64,000 nt of DNA from the NCBI GenBank assembly GCA_019633425.1, contig WSUB01000014.1:1-64000 (forward strand), in the 5' to 3' direction. The stretch's first letter is position 1, and each line of letters starts with the position of its first letter. Below the pieces are notes generated by a model. That model saw nothing but the letters and a program-made list of their open reading frames with translations. It had not been told where the DNA came from and made no database searches. The DNA is from Tulasnella sp. 424. Its lineage: Eukaryota; Basidiomycota; Agaricomycetes; Cantharellales; Tulasnellaceae. A program made the position numbers and the translations under genes. Shown here piece by piece: positions 36,504-48,913 of this stretch.

Positions 36504-37989
36504 ATGAGCTCAAATTCATTCACAATCAAGTTTCCCGCTAAGCCAAAAAGCCTCAACTCGCTGCAAACAACAGCAGCAAGCTTCAAGCTTGTGGAACTCA
36601 CACCCGACTTGGCCAAAATCATTGAAGCGAAAGACGAGGACGCGCTCAAGTGAGCCACATTTTGAAACATTCCCGTGGAGTTTCATTATCTTAACCACCA
36701 GCTTCATAGGAACATCACCATCAGAGGCAAAGCCAACGATGAAGCCGTCCTCTGTACTCGAACAACGACGTACTCCCTTCGGACTGTCCAGCTTTCGAAC
36801 TCGTTCCTTGTGATCACAGGAGAGAATGCTGGTTCAGCTTCATCAAAAGATCATGTTATCCGCGACACCATTACAGAGCTCGTCGAGCTAGTACCCGCTG
36901 TGCCGAAATTAGATAGGTTAGCAGGACTACTGCGGAAGAATGCGTACAGGGCAGAAGAAGACGGCAGCGACGAGGATGAGGACACCCAACAACGACCTGT
37001 AAGCACAGTGTGTTCAGTCATATTTCGCGCGTAGATTGATGTTGTTACTACAGGCAAAGAGGAGGCGCTTTACTTACAACCAAGTACGAGGCTTGGTTCA
37101 GGCCAGCGATGTTGAACTTGAGCGTGGTCTGCGCGAAAAGCGGGTGCTTCGGATGGACGGTATGTACACCAGACCAAGCCCGGATGTATTACCTCACTCA
37201 TGAACTGCCCCCACTCCAGGTTATCTCCAGCCTCTCCCATCAACCGAGCTCACAAAAATCATCAGTTACATCCTCACCCTGATTCCCAAGCACTCGTGGC
37301 AACCTTCCGCCGTCCCCTTGGCCAAACTCAGCAGTGAACTTTTATACGAATACGAGGTGCCCAAACCCATCACCAGACAAGTTTGCGAATGGTTTGGTCT
37401 TGTGGAAGGAGATGAAGGGAAAGAAAAATGGGCACTCAACCAGGAGAAAGTCGTGACAGAGGTCGGATTGGGTGTCTTGCAAAGACTGTGTGCGGTATGT
37501 GGAGGTTGTCTTGGTCCCGTGGCTGACAGAGCCGAGCTCATATTTCTACCTTTCCAACTAAAAGGACGAGGCAAAGCCGGAAAAAGATATTTTAATCGAA
37601 TGGAAAGACCTCGTTGGCGACCAATTCGAATCGGTCGTGCGCATGGACCTTCTAGAGGGCAACTTCATCGACATTGCGGATCCACAGTACGCCTCCCGAA
37701 TAGGACCTCGCTTCAAATACTTCCCTGCGTCTGATCTACCCGCGGTCCCTGCCGAGAGATTCAAAGACCTCTTCTTAACCAAGACTAGGTACACAAGCCT
37801 CGCTCCACTCTCGACGACGTTCTTTTGCTGACGACCTCGATCAATAGCTGGAAGGGTTCGGAATTGACTCCGTTCCTTCAGGACATCGCGGTTGAGAAAA
37901 AGGAGCGTGATAGGCTGTTGATGAAGTTCACTAGGACAACTACGGACGCGTCGGGAACTGTTTGGTTCAGTTCGCGGGCCAAGTATTGA
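36504..37989 (+). CDS. DCC1: DCC1, sister-chromatid cohesion subunit of the CTF18-RFC clamp loader
   Basis: Six exons: 36504-36649, 36710-36998, 37054-37159, 37220-37494, 37565-37788, 37848-37989; 393 aa. Matching stretches: FKLVELTPDL near the N-terminus, then NDEAVLCTRTTTYSLRTVQLSNS, and a C-terminus with FKYFPASDLP, RFKDLFLTKTSWKGSELTPF and DIAVEKKERDRLLMKFTR, ending in WFSSRAKY. The C-terminal winged-helix part binds the CTF18-CTF8 module, which loads PCNA and supports cohesion during replication. Length and order are as in other eukaryotes. All junctions keep frame, including the conserved KTSW formed across the last intron. Confidence 0.9.
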
Positions 37990-38599
37990 AGTGTTCTAAG
38001 ATCTATACTTCAGTCGTTCTGATGCTATCTTATTAATGTTATTTCCATATGGGTGGATGAGTACATGAGACAGCAGCGATGTCAAGTATGGACAATCTTC
38101 TGGGAGTAGAAATTCGTTAGAAAAGTTAGATTGTCACCGTATGAAATGACGCACGATCGAACAAAGTCCAATAATCGATCCTTTTAGGCTATCCACGACC
38201 AGCAGACGGAAGAGTTGACATTCCTCGATAAGTGTGACTTCCCCACGATGGATTAGCGACGACGCGGAGCGCCAGTACACCAGCGACCGACTCCCGTTAT
38301 TCGGAATCGTTTCCTCCACTACATCAAATTGAGTTAGATACGCGGACCATACTCCAACGACATCGCGACATAAACATGAGAGAGCCGCTATTCTTGAAGG
38401 GATCCGGATACATGATAGGGAGAAAGGTAGTCGATTGAGTATCGAGCAAGGAGTAACAAGAACGGCTCGGACGGAGTACCAGCGCTGTGAAAAAACGGGA
38501 AGTAGCTCATTAGAAATTTGACATCGAATACATAGACGCATGAGTACTGGCGTAGAATCAACGAAAGACCGTGCTCAATCCGGAATCCTCCCTGACGCA
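37990..38599. other. 3' flank of DCC1 and of kinase-TPR copy A
   Basis: Convergent 3' region. From about 38130 the sequence matches the 3' flank of kinase-TPR copy B (from about 42970), for example the block around GACGGAAGAGTTGACATTCC. It is thus part of the duplicated unit. No gene. Confidence 0.5.
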
Positions 38600-41500
38600 T
38601 CATGTGGATGTTGCTCGGTTAGATAACTGACGGAGTTTAGTAGCTTGATCCGAAGCGTAAGATGCGTCCTGGGTATGCCCGAGTTGTTCGAAGAGTTCAG
38701 CAGCTTCGGTATAAAGACGAAGTGCGTTGCTGTGGTCCTCCTGATCGCGATGCACGTTAGCAAGGCCTAACAGAGAGAAGGCTCTCACGTATCGGCCGCC
38801 GATGTCGGTAGAGATTTTCAAGGCTTCCGAAAGGAGCGTGATGGCCTTGCCAAACTCATTCCGAAGCCGATGCATCTCCGCGAGGCTCAAAAGAGCTTGA
38901 GATTTCCCCAGTTTGTCGCCGATGTCGATGCAGATTTGCAGGTCCTCGGAGTAGAATGTAATGGCCTGGTCGTACTCGTTCCGAAGCTTATGCACGTCAC
39001 CGAGACCCCTCAGAGCATAGGCTCTCCCTCGCCTGTCGCCGATGTCGGTGCGGATTTGTAGCTCCTCGGAGTAGAATGTAATGGCCTGGCTGTGCTCGTT
39101 CAGAGCCCAATGCACGTCAGCGAGACCTCCGAGGGCATCGGCTCTCCCTTCCCTGTCACCGAGGTTGGTGCGGATATCTAGAGCCTCCGAGTAGAATGGT
39201 ATGGCTTGGCTGTACTCGCCCCGAGTCCGATGCATCTCAGCGAGACCCAAAAGCGCAAAGGCTCTCCCTGATCTGTTGTCGATGTCGGTGCAGATTTCTA
39301 GGGCCTCCGAGTAGAATGGAATGGCCTGGCCGTACTCGCCCAGAAGCCGATGCACCTCTGCCAGCTGCACCAGGGCATTGGCCTTTCCTTTCCTGTCGCC
39401 ATTTTCTGTATAGCCATCCATAGCCTGGGTATAGAATTCCAATGCATTGACGTAGTCATCCTGCCTCCGGTGCATGCTTCCCAGTTGCATCAGAAGCTCG
39501 AGTGAGCGAGCCCTGGAAGCCGCTGTATCTGAGGCCCGTATAGGGTCTGGAATAACCATGGGCTTAATTATCAAAATCGATCAATCGCGTGTAATCGATC
39601 TTAGTGGGCAGTACTCACCATCCAGTTGATTAACTTCCGGCAATCCTTAGCAGTGGGTCGTTTGCTGGGGTCGATGCTCCAACACACAAGCATCAGGGAG
39701 CAAAGCGCCTGGATCAACGACATGCGGGCGTCACCCGTGATGGAGGGGAGATCTCCCTGGACGACACGTTTGATAACGATCGTGTCCTTGACGTCTTGAA
39801 ACGGAATGAAGCCGGTCATGACCTACGTCGGAGCTGTCTGAGCCTCCATTGCGAATAGACACTAGTACGACTTTGACGTTACCTCGTATGCTACCCACCC
39901 AAACGCCCAGATATCGCTATAGAGACCAGATTCCTCCTCGTACAGCAGCTCAGGAGCAGCCCAGCGAAGGGTGTAATGATCTCCCGTCAGCGTTATGGTA
40001 TTGGTGGAGGCACAGAACGTTGCTTCCAGCGAAAGCGTCGCCGGGGTTTTGTTATGAGCTGGCTTCCTCTCTTTGTTGAGATCCTCGGTCTGAAGACGGC
40101 GAGTTGATCCAAAGTCGGTAATTACAGCGCGGCATTCTGAGTTTACCAGTACGTTTATCTGAGAGGTATAGAAGAAAGTTTGCCTAGTGTCTCATCACCA
40201 CGCTGTCGAAACCTACCGATTTCAGGTCGCCGTGACATATGGGCGGCTGTCGGCTATGGAGGTACTCCACTCCTCTAGCCACATCGTCAATCTGGAGTAA
40301 AGAGTGTAAGAGGTTGGTTGAAGAGAAGCGGTGCGGTCATACCAGCCAGATCCGTTCTGGGATTTCCCACTCTGCCGAGGCGATGAAGTCCCGCAAGGTA
40401 CCGTTTTCTTCCCAGGGAAAGACCAGCCAGACTATATCCTTGGACAAGTCTTCGACGAACCCTTCGAGTTTGATGATGTTTTCATGCGATAACTCCACCA
40501 AAAATTCCGCTTCTCTGATCGTCAGCTGAACCGAAAGATACTCAGCGCTGAAGCCCCTACGCAATTGGATGAAGTATTCTGACACCCAATACCCGTGCTA
40601 TATCGTCTGACATCTTCATCTTCTTTACCGCTACAGCCTGTGAGATTAGAGTTAATGAGTGGCTCGACGTCCCGGTCAATGGCTGGAGACACTGAGCGGT
40701 ACAGACCTTTCGCGGGCGAGAGCCTTCTCCAGGACTGCCACCTGAGTCGAGACCTTTGTTTTTGGTGGGATCGGGTTGGTTTGTTCTGTCTTCGCCATCT
40801 AAGGGAGAGGCCAAAAAGGCTTGTGAAACCGTCGCGTGGCCCCCCGAGATCTCGCGAGCCTCCTTAAGGAATTCGATGGAGGACTGGTCGATCCGCCATT
40901 TCGCAAGCTTTTCGAGCCTGTCCCTCTACGAACGAGACAATGCTTCGTTGAGATGTTGGGATCGCCATTTGTGACTTGAGAGCGACGTACCATATTGGCG
41001 CTCGGCTGGAATTTACTCGAGGAAGTGTCGGGGTTCGAGGATGAGCCACTCGAACCAGCATCTTGGTTCCCGTCTTCTTGCATTTAATGTTCTTACCGAG
41101 AAGTGGTCGGGTGATTATAAGAGTCGGTGTTCTGCGATGGGCTGGGTCGCAAAGTGGGGGAAAAGATAGAGAGGGTGAATTGTGGTAGAGGGTAAAAAAG
41201 AACACACCACCCGGCGCTCCCTCTCAGTTTGCCTTCCTTTGCGCGTTGAACGGGCACGCGCAATCTTCCTGCAGTTTTGGTGGTTCTGGACCGTCCTTTG
41301 CACGCGAAGAAGCTTGAGGTTCTATCGCCAATCGATCGCACGCGCGCAATCAAACGTCTCCCATGATCCCGCGCCACCATCGCACTGGCCTCATGACACA
41401 AAGCTGGGAGCAATATTGCAATTATGCCTGGATAAGGGAGGTCTTAAGGGCAAGGAGATGGAGGAAGCAAAGGCTGTTCATGCATTGCTCTAGTCTGGTT

Positions 41501-41690
41501 CATGTTTGCCAAAATCTGCCAAGGAGCGCCAGGAGTCTCTCATATGTGCTGAACGCGCCTATCGTCACCTCAAGGTCCACCACACCCGCATTCCATGCAA
41601 AACCGCGCGTAATCAAGCCAATTATAGTCTTTACCCAACGCCCCAATTGTGTGCTCTTCCAGGATGAATATGTCGAGGAAGCGGACGGTA
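38130..41690. repeat. Segmental duplication, unit A
   Basis: This segment (kinase-TPR gene plus about 0.5 kb on each side) is repeated at about 42930-46520 in the same orientation. Exon lengths agree except for three extra codons in exon 1 and five fewer in the last exon of the other copy. Intergenic parts are also clearly alignable. Boundaries are estimated by eye. Confidence 0.75.
38600..41083 (-). CDS. Protein kinase with C-terminal TPR array, copy A
   Basis: Eight exons on the minus strand: 41083-40991, 40925-40707, 40637-40584, 40525-40343, 40291-40217, 40158-39883, 39822-39619, 39562-38600; 688 aa. The kinase domain spans about residues 40-365: GGHATV glycine loop, Lys109 (AVAVKK), catalytic Asp205 in CHGDLKS with Asn210, and Asp223 of DFG. 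HGD replaces the usual HRD, as in many tyrosine-kinase-like fungal kinases. Then RWAAPELLYEEE and a C-lobe with CWSIDPSKRPT. The last exon (about 369-688) encodes seven to eight TPR units of about 40 residues (ALVQLAEVHRLLGEYGQAI and similar), a protein-binding scaffold. No signal peptide or TM, so cytoplasmic. Probably an active signalling kinase; its partner is unknown. Confidence 0.85.
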
Positions 41691-42458
41691 AGCCCAGGAC
41701 ACTAGCATCGCTTGCTATCCCCACTCCATGCCCAGCGTAGAACGCTGAACGCAACGACTCGCCATCAATAGCAGAGCTGCCCAGAGTGACGCACGGGAGT
41801 TTAGCTCTCTGAACGCAAAATTCCAAAAAATAATTCGACATCTGAGTACTGCGGTGTGGATCAACCCGCCCTTGGCCGCGATTGATCGTTGACATGCGAC
41901 GGGTGTTCCTCCACCGCCGGACAAGAGATGGGACCTCGGGGACGGGTGTCATTGCAAATTTCCCAGAATACATAAGAAGCTATGGCAGCGACAGTTCCGG
42001 TGCTCACCTTCAGCTGGAAGGTCAAGGTGTTTCGCCTCAATTCGCATCGTGTCTGCACGGCTTACTGCTTGAGACGACCTCAGCGAGCCACTGCTATTTA
42101 AACAAAAAGACCCTTTTCCAGAGCTGAACCAGGTGCATCGTCCATCTCATTTGAGATGCAATAGAAGTGCCACATCATTCCAAGCTACGTAGAAGTTATA
42201 CCTGTAAGTGGGAGTGTTGGCTTGATCCAGAGCCGTACTCTTGACGCGAAGGATGACGGAGAACTCTTGGTGCGGGTTGGGCCTTCGGGTGTATCACCAC
42301 ACACAGAGAGAGGGGGGGGGGGGAGGGGGGATTGGGGACTATTGCGATGTCGTGAATATAAGGACCCTGTTGGAGTTGTCCTCCCCCTTGAGGGACATGA
42401 TGTGATTGACGGTTCTTTGTTGGGGTCGGGTCGGGACGTCAACACGTGAATCGTGAGG
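41084..42458. other. Upstream flank of kinase-TPR copy A
   Basis: The part to about 41690 is duplicated upstream of copy B (about 45910-46520) and should contain the promoter. The rest, about 41700-42450, has no counterpart there. It holds short open frames without motifs and a G-tract. Confidence 0.45.
42312..42330. repeat. G-tract
   Basis: Twelve consecutive G, one A, six G. This simple-sequence run in a non-coding region could form a G-quadruplex or be a sequencing-difficult site. Confidence 0.7.
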
Positions 42459-42829
42459 TCAGAACACATTCGATGTTGCGGCGGTAGGAGTTTTGCTAGT
42501 AAATTTTCTCTCCAGGAATAACTTAGACCTGACCATCTGCTCCAGGTCAGCTACAGTGGAGTTGGAAAGATCTTGTCTCTGTCGAGCTGGCTTCCTGACT
42601 TCATCCACGATTTCTCTTTGCAACAGGTGGAGCCAAAGCTTTTTAGACCATGTAACTCCTTTGATCGATTTCAATACCTGCTCGCTATTGGTGGGTTTCA
42701 AGGACGATCGTCGGTGATGCTGACCTGTCTAAACTGACCCTGTGGGCAGGCTTACTAAGCGCATCTGGATAATCTCACGAAGTACCTTAACATGTACGCC
42801 GAGCGGCAAGGATTCGAAGCTAGCCATGG
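42459..42829 (-). pseudogene. F-box-like remnant between the kinase-TPR copies
   Basis: On the minus strand, MASFESLPLGVHVKVLREII resembles an F-box start. After a gap comes WSKKLWLHLLQREIV, like the post-F-box helix of fungal F-box proteins (compare VWFHAIQREIL in 47023-48707), and then a stop. I could not join the halves with a normal-length intron: a 36-nt intron would be needed, or there is a frame break. No propeller part follows. It is most likely a truncated or decayed F-box gene; a very short functional protein is possible. Confidence 0.35.
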
Positions 42830-42975
42830 TCGAGAACAAGACTGCCACTCCCTCCAGTCGAATTTGGTACATATGTATGGTCTCGGGACACACAGTTCCC
42901 AGCTGGTGTCCATTCATGCGATACGGCGAACCATTACTTTAACGCGCGAGATATCTAGACACGCAGAAGACCGAG
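42820..42975. repeat. Junction repeat, copy 1
   Basis: About 155 bp matching about 46530-46690 (shared CCATGGTCGAGAAC, GGTCTCGGGACACACA and CGCGAGATATCTAGACACGC). It marks the joint between duplication units. The second copy lies at the far end of unit B. Confidence 0.6.
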
Positions 42976-45900
42976 TTAATCGATCCTCCTTGACTACCCA
43001 CGACAAGCAGACGGAAGAGTTGACATTCCTCGATAAATGTGACTTTCGAGTCCCCGCAATGGATTGGCGACGACGCGGCCACTGCGCCAGTACACCTCCC
43101 GTTATACGGAATCGTTTCCTTCACTACGTTAAAATGAGTGGGCTACGTGGACCATGCTCCAACGACATTGCGGCATAAACATGAGAGAGATGTACAGTTG
43201 TCATCCTTGAAGGGATCCGGAGACATGATAGAAAGAAAGGCAGTCGATTAAGTATCGAGCAAGGAGTAGCAAGAATGGCTCGGACGAATTACCGGCGCTG
43301 TGAAAACAGGAAGTAAGCTCATTAAGCGTTTGACATCGAATACATAGATACATGAGTACTGGTGTAGAATCAACGAAAGGCAGCGCTCAATCCGGAATCC
43401 TCCCCGGCGCATCATATGGCTTTTGCTCAATTAGATAATTGACGGAGTTCAGTAGCTTGGTTCGAAGCGTAAGATGCATTCTGGGTATGTCCGAGTTGTC
43501 CGAAGAGTTCGGCAGCTTCGGTATAAAGACGAATTGCGTTGCTGTGGTCCTCCTGATTGCAATGCACTTCAGCAAGGCTTAACAGAGAGAAAGCTCTCCC
43601 GGATCGGTGGCCGATGTCGGTAGAGATTTGCAAGGCTTCCGAAAGGAGCGTGATGGCCTGGCCAAACTCATTCCGAAGCCGATGCACCTCAGCGAGACCC
43701 CGAAGAGCTTGAGCTTTCCCTCGTCTGTCACCAATGTCGGTACGGATTTGCAGGTTCTCGGAGTGGAACGTAATGGCCTGGTTGTACTCGTTCCGAAGCC
43801 GATGCACCTCACCGAGACCCGCCAGAGCATCGGCTCTCCCTCGCCTGTCGCCGATGTCGGTGCGGATTTTTAGGGCCTCAGAGTAGACTGGAATGGCTTG
43901 GATGTACTCGTTCCGCATCCGATGCACCTCAGCGAGACCCCCTAGAGCATCGGCTCTCCCTCGTCTGTCACCGATGTTGGTGCAGATTTCTAGGGCCTCC
44001 GAGTAGAATGGAATGGCTTGGCTGAACTTGCCCCGAATCCGATGCACCTCAGCGAGACCCCAAAGAGCAGAGGCTCTCCCTGGTCTGTCGTCGATGTCGG
44101 TGCAGATTTCTAGGGCCTCCAAGTAGAATGGAGTGGCCTGGCCGTACTCGCCCTGAATCCGATGCACCTGCGCCAGCTGCACCAAGGCATTTGCCTTTCC
44201 TTTCTTGTCGCCAATTTCTGTGTAGCCATCCATAGCCTTGGTATAGAAGTCCAATGCATTGACATAGTCACCCTGCCGCCGGTGCATGTTTCCCAGTTGC
44301 ATCAGAAGCCCGAGAGAGCGAGCCCTGGAAGCCGCTGTATCTGAGTCCCGTATAGGGTCTGGAATAACCATAGGCTTTATCGAAATCGATCAATCGCGTG
44401 TAATCGATCCTAGTGGGCAGTACTCACCATCCAGTTGATTGACTTCCGGCAACCCTCAGCAGTGGGTCGTTTGCTGGGGTCGATGCTCCAACACGCAAGC
44501 ATCAGGGAGCAAAGCGCCTGGATCAACGACATGCGGGCGTCGCCCGTGATGGAGGGGAGATCTCCCTGGACGACGCGTATGATAACAACCGTGTCCTTGA
44601 CGTCTTGAAACGGAATGAAGCCGGTCATGACCTACGTCGGAGCTGTCTGAGCCTCCATTGCGAATAGACACTAGTACGACTTTGGCGTTACCTCGTATGC
44701 TACCCACCCAAACGCCCAGACGTCGCTATAGAGGCCAGATTCCTCCTCGTACAGCAGCTCTGGAGCAGCCCAGCGAAGGGTGTAATGATCTCCCGTCAGC
44801 GTTATGGTATTGGTGGAGGCACAGAACGTTGCTTCCAGCGAAAGCGTCGCCGGGGTTTTGTTATGAGCTGGCTTCCTCTCTTTGTTGAGATCCTCGGTCT
44901 TAAGACGGCGGGCTGATCCAAAGTCGGTAATTACAGCGCGGCATTTTGAGTTTACCAGTACGTTTATCTGAGAGGTATAGAAGAAAGTTTGCCTAGTGTC
45001 TCATCACCACGCTGTCGAAACCTACCGATTTCAGGTCGCCGTGACATATGGGCGGCTGTCGGCTATGGAGGTACTCCACTCCTGTAGCCACATCGTCAAT
45101 CTGGAGTAAAGAGTGTAAGAGGTTGGTCGAAGAAAAGCGGTGCGGTCGTACCAGCGAGACCCGCTCAGGAATTTCTAAGTCTGCCGAGGCGATGAAATCC
45201 ATCAAGGTACCGTTTTCTTCCCAAGGAAAGACTAGCCACACGATATCCTGGGATAAGTCTTCAACGAACCCTTCGAGCTTGATAACGTTTTCATGGGAAA
45301 TTTTGACCAAGAATTCCGCCTCTCTGACCGTCAACTAATAAGCCGACAGAAACAACCTCAGCGATGAAAACCCCGCGCGATTGGATGAAGTATTCTGACC
45401 CCCAATACCCGCGCTATATCGCCTGACATCTTCATCTTTTTCACCGCTATAGCCTGTGATAGTACAGTTGATGAGCGGCTCGACGTCTGGGTCAATTGCG
45501 GGAGAGGCTGAGCTGTACAGACCTTTCGCCGGCGAGAAGTTTCTCCCGCACTGCCACCTGAGTCGAGATCTTTGTTTGTGGTGGGATCGGATTGGTTTTT
45601 TCTGTCTTCGCCACCGGAGGGAGAGGCCAAAAAGGCTTGTGAAACCGTTGCGTGGCCTCCCGAGATCTCGCGAGCCTCCTTAAGGAATTCGATAGAGGAC
45701 TGGTCGATCCGCCATTTCGCAAGCTTTTCGAACCTATCCCTCTACGAGCGAAATGATGTTTCGGTGAGATGTTGGAATCGCCATTTGTAACTTGAGAACG
45801 ACGTACCATATTGGCGCTCGGCTGGAATTTACTCGAAGAAGTATCGGGTTTCGACGATAAGCCAGGCAAACCACTGGAACCAGCATCGTTGTTCCCGTCT

Positions 45901-46520
45901 TTTTGCATTTAATATTCTTACCGAGAAAGGGTCGGGTGATTATAAGAGTCGGTGTTCTGCGATGGGCTGGGTCGCAGAGTGGGGGAAAGAATGAGTGTCG
46001 ATAGAGGGCTGGAGCGAATCGTAGCAGAGGGTATACAAGAATACACCACCGGCGCTCCCTCTCGGTCTGCCTTCCTTTGCACGTTGAACGGGCCGCAATG
46101 TTCCTGCAGTTTGGGCGGTTCTAGACCGTATAGAATTTTCCTTTGCAAGCTCCCGCGCGAAGAAGCTCGGTACTACTGCCAATCGCGCGCGGCAAAATCG
46201 AACGTCTCCCGTGATCCCGCGCCACCTTCGCACTGGCCTCATCACACAAAGCTGAGAGCAATATCACAATTATGTCTGGATAAGGCAGGTTGTAAAGGCA
46301 AGGAACTATAGGAAGTAAAGGCTGTTCATGCATCGCTCTATCTGGTTCATGCTCGCCGAGATCTGCCAAGCAGCGCCAGGACTCGGAGTCTTGCTGAAGC
46401 GCTCATCGTCACCTCAAGGTCCACCACACCCACATTCCATGCAAAACCGCGGGTAATCCAGTCAGTTATAGTCTGCTAACTTTTACCCAACGCCCCCATT
46501 GTGTGCTCTTCCAGGATGAA
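42930..46520. repeat. Segmental duplication, unit B
   Basis: Second copy of the kinase-TPR unit, same orientation as 38130-41690, shifted by about 4.8 kb. See unit A. Confidence 0.75.
43427..45908 (-). CDS. Protein kinase with C-terminal TPR array, copy B
   Basis: Same eight-exon structure as copy A, starting at 45908 (MQKDGNNDAGSSGLPG) with exon 1 ending at 45807; last exon 44374-43427; about 686 aa. The kinase motifs are intact: GGHATV, AIAVKK, CHGDLKS, TDFGSARR, APELLYEEE and CWSIDPSKR. The TPR exon has the same repeats with scattered substitutions. It stops five codons earlier than copy A because the homologous position reads TGA. No frame breaks were seen, so both copies look functional. 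They are recent paralogues by eye (most residues identical) and may differ mainly in TPR surface residues. Confidence 0.83.
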
Positions 46521-47022
46521 TATGTCGCTGGCCATGGTCGAGAACAAGAGGTCCAGTGCCTCCAGTCGGATTTGGTATGTACGGTCTCGGGACACACATA
46601 GTGTTCCCAGCTAGTGGTCATTCATGCAATGCGGCGAACCATTTCCTCAACGCGCGAGATATCTAGACACGCAAAAAACCGAGTTTTGATATCCTCATGT
46701 GGAAGTATGACGACGCTTCAGGTTGACACTAAGCACAGCTTACTTTGCCAAATGATCTACACGGCCTTCGCTTCGCACCCCATTAGACTGTCATGACTAG
46801 TTATTAGGCACAACTATTAAATCTTACTAAAGGAGAACGAATTGTGTGGAATGCTATTATGATCTTTCAGGTCCATCATTTCCACAACCTCAGCATTTGC
46901 TGCACCATGTCCGTCCAGTCCAACAACATGAAAGGATGAAAGAGTCCGAAACCACTAAACACAGCCCGATGACTTTTCTCACTCCACCCATTCCTTCAAT
47001 TTGCAACGGACACGAGATTTGC
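45909..47022. other. Upstream flank of kinase-TPR copy B
   Basis: The first 600 bp repeat the upstream flank of copy A. About 46530-46690 is the second copy of the junction repeat. The remaining 330 bp, up to the F-box gene stop, show nothing recognisable. Confidence 0.45.
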
Positions 47023-48707
47023 TCAAGCAAAGTCTAAAATGGTGATCTTCCCGTCTGCAGTTCCAACTACTACCCTTCCTTCTCCGTCGTCGTGGTCGAT
47101 CGTAGTGCATCCGCTGAGGAGTGCGCTGCTAGGCAGCTCAATGCCAGCGAAAGGTCGCCAAGGCATTTCGTTTTCCCAGACCACCTCCCCCGTCAAGTGA
47201 TGTCGACGTCTAGGATCGAACGCGCTGAGGCCTTCCTGGACCTTTCCACCGCGTTTGGCCTGCCACAGAACTATCCCTCGACCGCTCTTGGCATACAAAA
47301 CGTCGGCACAGTAGTGAGGCGCGATGACTGCTTTGCGGAAGCACTTGATTTGGATGTCAGCATCTGGTTCGGCATTCTGGCCCGAGGTTTTCGCTTCAAT
47401 TGGATTATTCCACGAAATGAGGTAGTGGAATGCTTCGTGTGCTGAAGCATTGACTTTGCGTCTGAGAATGACGGACATTCCGAAGTCGGGTGATGGTAGA
47501 AGGAGCTGCCAGGAAGGTGGATATGGGACGACAGTCGCTTTCTCTACCTTCATCCCCTCCCCACCGACGGTTAAGGGATGAACAGCAAGGGGTAGCCTCG
47601 GGATCTGGGTTCCGAACAATGTCGTTTCGTCCGAAGGGAAGTCGAAAACGTAGATGTGGTCGATGGTGACAAAAGCGATTTTGCCTGCATGGATGTGAAA
47701 GGATCGGCTCGACGGCCACTATAATACGATCGAAATTCAGAGACGGCAATATGTGAGCGAACTCGGATGGGTTTCCTACCTCTTCGCCGTCTTGCACATG
47801 GAAGATGGCCTCGGCTTTTGTTCGCCAATTGATGACCGTGATGTTCCCCGTCCTTCGGCGAAAGAAGAAAACCAGATCTCCCCGGAAGCATAAAATGCTA
47901 CCTGGCGGTTTAGGAAGGACGTCCAAGGTGATAAATGCGGGAATTTTACCGCTCTCCAACGGCAAAAGTTGCATGATGACCGCGCGATACGATCCCCTAG
48001 ATGCGAGGGAGGTCCATGAAACAAAAAAGGAAAAGCGTTAGATAAAACACTTACGCCTGTCCTTTGTCCTGCATGGTGATGGCCAAGGTTGCTTCAGCTG
48101 ATGGTATCGTATTCAATTTCACGTCAAGCATCGGGGAAGGGTTATCCCAGCGCCCGGCTGGCACGCAGGAAACTGGGTCGGCGAGGATCTCCCACACAGA
48201 TATCTTGAAGCCACCAGACATGCAAAGAAGCCATTTTGACCCCGCAAGACCGTCCATCAACATGACCTGGGTGATGTAAATCTCGGCGCTAGATTGCTGC
48301 TCGTTGCTCTGGATTTGGTCGCGCACGGTTGTCCAAGAGGTGGGACGCGGGTTGTGAGCTGCCATGTTTTTGGCAAGTTTCATCGTTCTGCGAGCTAGGT
48401 ACTCCAGGTCCTTCGTCGGCAAGTCTCGGAGCGGTCCGCGTTGTCGCGTAAGGGTTAAGTTCTCGCCGAGGATCTCTCGCTGGATGGCATGAAACCATAC
48501 TTGACGAATACGTGTCGCGTTCATAAAGGCCCTGCATATCTAAGTGGCGGTGAACGAGCTTTGAATGAAGAATCAAGAGACGACGTTACTCACGTTCCTC
48601 AGAGCCAAAATCTCCCGTATCGTTAGATGGCTGAATATCTCATCATAAACATCCTCAGGCAGAGAGGCAAATAATTCGTTGCCATTTAGTAGCGTTGGTT
48701 TTGACAT
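47023..48707 (-). CDS. F-box protein with a C-terminal beta-propeller-like region
   Basis: Four exons on the minus strand: 48707-48594, 48539-48055, 47996-47728, 47684-47023; 509 aa. The N-terminus ELFASLPEDVYDEIFSHLTI with REILALRN and ICRAF is an F-box, the SKP1-binding module of SCF ubiquitin ligases. The rest has strand-rich segments typical of degenerate propeller repeats (VMLMDGLAGSKWLLCMSGG, KIAFVTIDHIYVFDFP, GRVVVGTADGKITILDF). The third intron is short (44 nt) but restores frame exactly. Substrate unknown; probably nuclear or cytoplasmic. Confidence 0.75.
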
Positions 48708-48913
48708 GGACGTTGGTTATATGGGGCTGGTGGTCGTTGGACTCATTCGTAACTGTCACTTTGAGGCGATGAAGATGGAGACTTTTTCAGGCACCGATTG
48801 CACAGACGGGAAAGTAGATCCTTGTTGGGATTTGGGTTTAGACCCCTTGACAAGGACTCTGCAACCATCAGTACAGGTTCTCTCACCATCATCTTCAAGT
48901 CAGATTCGTCGCA
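48708..48913. promoter_or_regulatory. Short divergent promoter of the F-box and BSD genes
   Basis: Only 206 bp separate the two start codons, so both promoters must share this space or overlap the coding ends. Confidence 0.5.

Noticed and set aside
41500..41973. 157-codon minus-strand frame upstream of kinase-TPR copy A
   Set aside because: It crosses the edge of the duplicated unit, is not preserved in the other copy, and has no recognisable domain.
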